Of a stretch of 6,175 nt of DNA, positions 5,623 to 6,175 are shown in pieces (within the stretch, counting starts at the first letter, position 1; each line of letters begins with the position of its first letter). The notes under the pieces were generated by a model. The model had not been told where the DNA came from and searched no databases. It saw only the letters and a list, made by a program, of their open reading frames with translations. Made by a program: the position numbers and the translations under genes. The stretch spans positions 1-6,175 of the forward strand of contig JANQSM010000156.1 of the NCBI GenBank assembly GCA_028284025.1. Reading direction: 5' to 3'. Source of the stretch: Alphaproteobacteria bacterium. GTDB taxonomy: Bacteria; Pseudomonadota; Alphaproteobacteria; JANQSM01.

Positions 5623-6175
5623 TGAAAGACCAGGAACGATCAATATTATTTTCCTTGCGCGCCTATAATGATATTGATCATATATCACCAATTATATGGG
5701 CGTTGTTGAAGTATTGTGAAAACATACGAGTATATGTGCTGATATCAAATCATGATACTGATTTTCTGAATGACTATCGTATCCAGTTTTTAAAAGATAA
5801 TGGAGCACATGTTCATCATATCCTAGATTTTTCCTGGTTGGGGGTTGAGGGTCGACACAAATTATTCAAATTTAAACTTCTCCTTTCTTCAAAGAAAACA
5901 AAGTTATTCCTGCCTATAAGATTTATTCTTAATCGTTTTACTCAAAGGGTATTAAAAAACATAGATCTCTCACGAGTTTTTAATTTGGTTACGGATAACT
6001 TGGTAAGACCAACGGTTTTTGCTCATGATTATGGACCGAATGGTAAGATAAACGATTGGTTTGTAGAAAAAGTAAGAGAGTATGGCGGGCAATCAGTAGC
6101 GCTTCCCCACGGAACGGCTAACTGGGATAACCTTATGACCACAACGCAGGCGCTTATTCCAAAGGCAAGCGCCAT
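5622..6175 (+). CDS. Unidentified surface-glycan protein, N-terminal part (LPHG motif)
   Basis: An uninterrupted frame of 184 codons that runs off the right edge. It opens with a GTG in TAGTG, sharing one base with the upstream stop; no ribosome site is visible and no in-frame ATG occurs until codon 172, so translational coupling to the GT8-like gene is likely. Seen: SILFSLRAYNDIDHISPIIW at the start, VYVLISNHD (residues 37-45), a basic hydrophobic middle, RPTVFAHDYGPNG (129-141), then SVALPHGTANWDN (158-170). Known: a hydrophobic strand ending in a PHG or LPHGT loop recurs in GT-B-like enzymes of surface carbohydrate synthesis, including CDP-glycerol glycerophosphotransferase and capsule families. 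Inferred: a transferase acting on the same glycan. The fold's second half is missing from the window, so no enzyme name is justified. Confidence 0.68.
   Translation, partial: MKDQERSILFSLRAYNDIDHISPIIWALLKYCENIRVYVLISNHDTDFLNDYRIQFLKDNGAHVHHILDFSWLGVEGRHKLFKFKLLLSSKKTKLFLPIRFILNRFTQRVLKNIDLSRVFNLVTDNLVRPTVFAHDYGPNGKINDWFVEKVREYGGQSVALPHGTANWDNLMTTTQALIPKASA
5638..5679. repeat. Inverted repeat within the start of the last gene
   Basis: GATCAATATTATT (5638-5650) pairs with AATGATATTGATC (5667-5679) over 13 positions: 12 Watson-Crick pairs and one U-G, with nine consecutive perfect pairs at the base. The 16-base loop contains GCGCGC. It lies 16 bases after the GTG start, within codons 6 to 20. 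No T-run follows, so it does not look like a terminator. A role in mRNA folding or stability is possible; a coincidence of AT-rich sequence is the alternative. Confidence 0.55.

Noticed and set aside
1..6175. Mobile elements, CRISPR arrays, tRNA or rRNA genes
   Set aside because: No transposase or integrase motifs, no regularly spaced direct repeats and no RNA gene signatures were seen on either strand.

Overview
The window is a piece of a bacterial cell-surface polysaccharide (O-antigen, capsule or exopolysaccharide) gene cluster. It comes from an AT-rich genome using the standard code: TAA, TAG and TGA all end plausible genes. An ABC-exporter N-terminus, an AlgI-type O-acyltransferase with an SGNH-like partner and several glycan-building enzymes point to a bacterium with an elaborate envelope, most likely Gram-negative. 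I cannot name the taxon. I see no transposon, integrase, tRNA, rRNA or CRISPR array.

Layout. Positions 1-158 (minus) hold the N-terminal end of an ABC-exporter-like membrane protein that runs off the left edge. A 37-base divergent gap follows. On plus come a 476-residue MBOAT acyltransferase (196-1626) and, nearly abutting it, a membrane-anchored protein with SGNH-hydrolase-like motifs (1629-2657). A GT-D-fold glycosyltransferase (DUF1792 type) lies alone on minus (2654-3562), and its stop codon interlocks with that of the SGNH-like gene. After a 44-base divergent gap the plus strand carries a SAM-methyltransferase-like protein (3607-4803). A 96-base intergenic region with a plausible promoter and a hairpin leads to a GT8-like glycosyltransferase (4900-5622). 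A further protein starts at a GTG overlapping that gene's stop by one base and runs off the right edge (5622-6175).

How the genes may work together (inference). The two glycosyltransferases and the unfinished last protein would assemble a glycan. The methyltransferase-like protein could methylate a sugar or cap a chain. The ABC protein could move lipid-linked glycan across the inner membrane. The MBOAT/SGNH-like pair would pass acyl (probably acetyl) groups across the membrane and attach them to the glycan in the periplasm. The parts are recognisable, but the combination and the glycan are not identifiable from sequence alone. The most notable non-coding signals are a 13-bp stem inverted repeat just inside the last gene and a 9-bp hairpin overlapping the putative promoter of the GT8-like gene.
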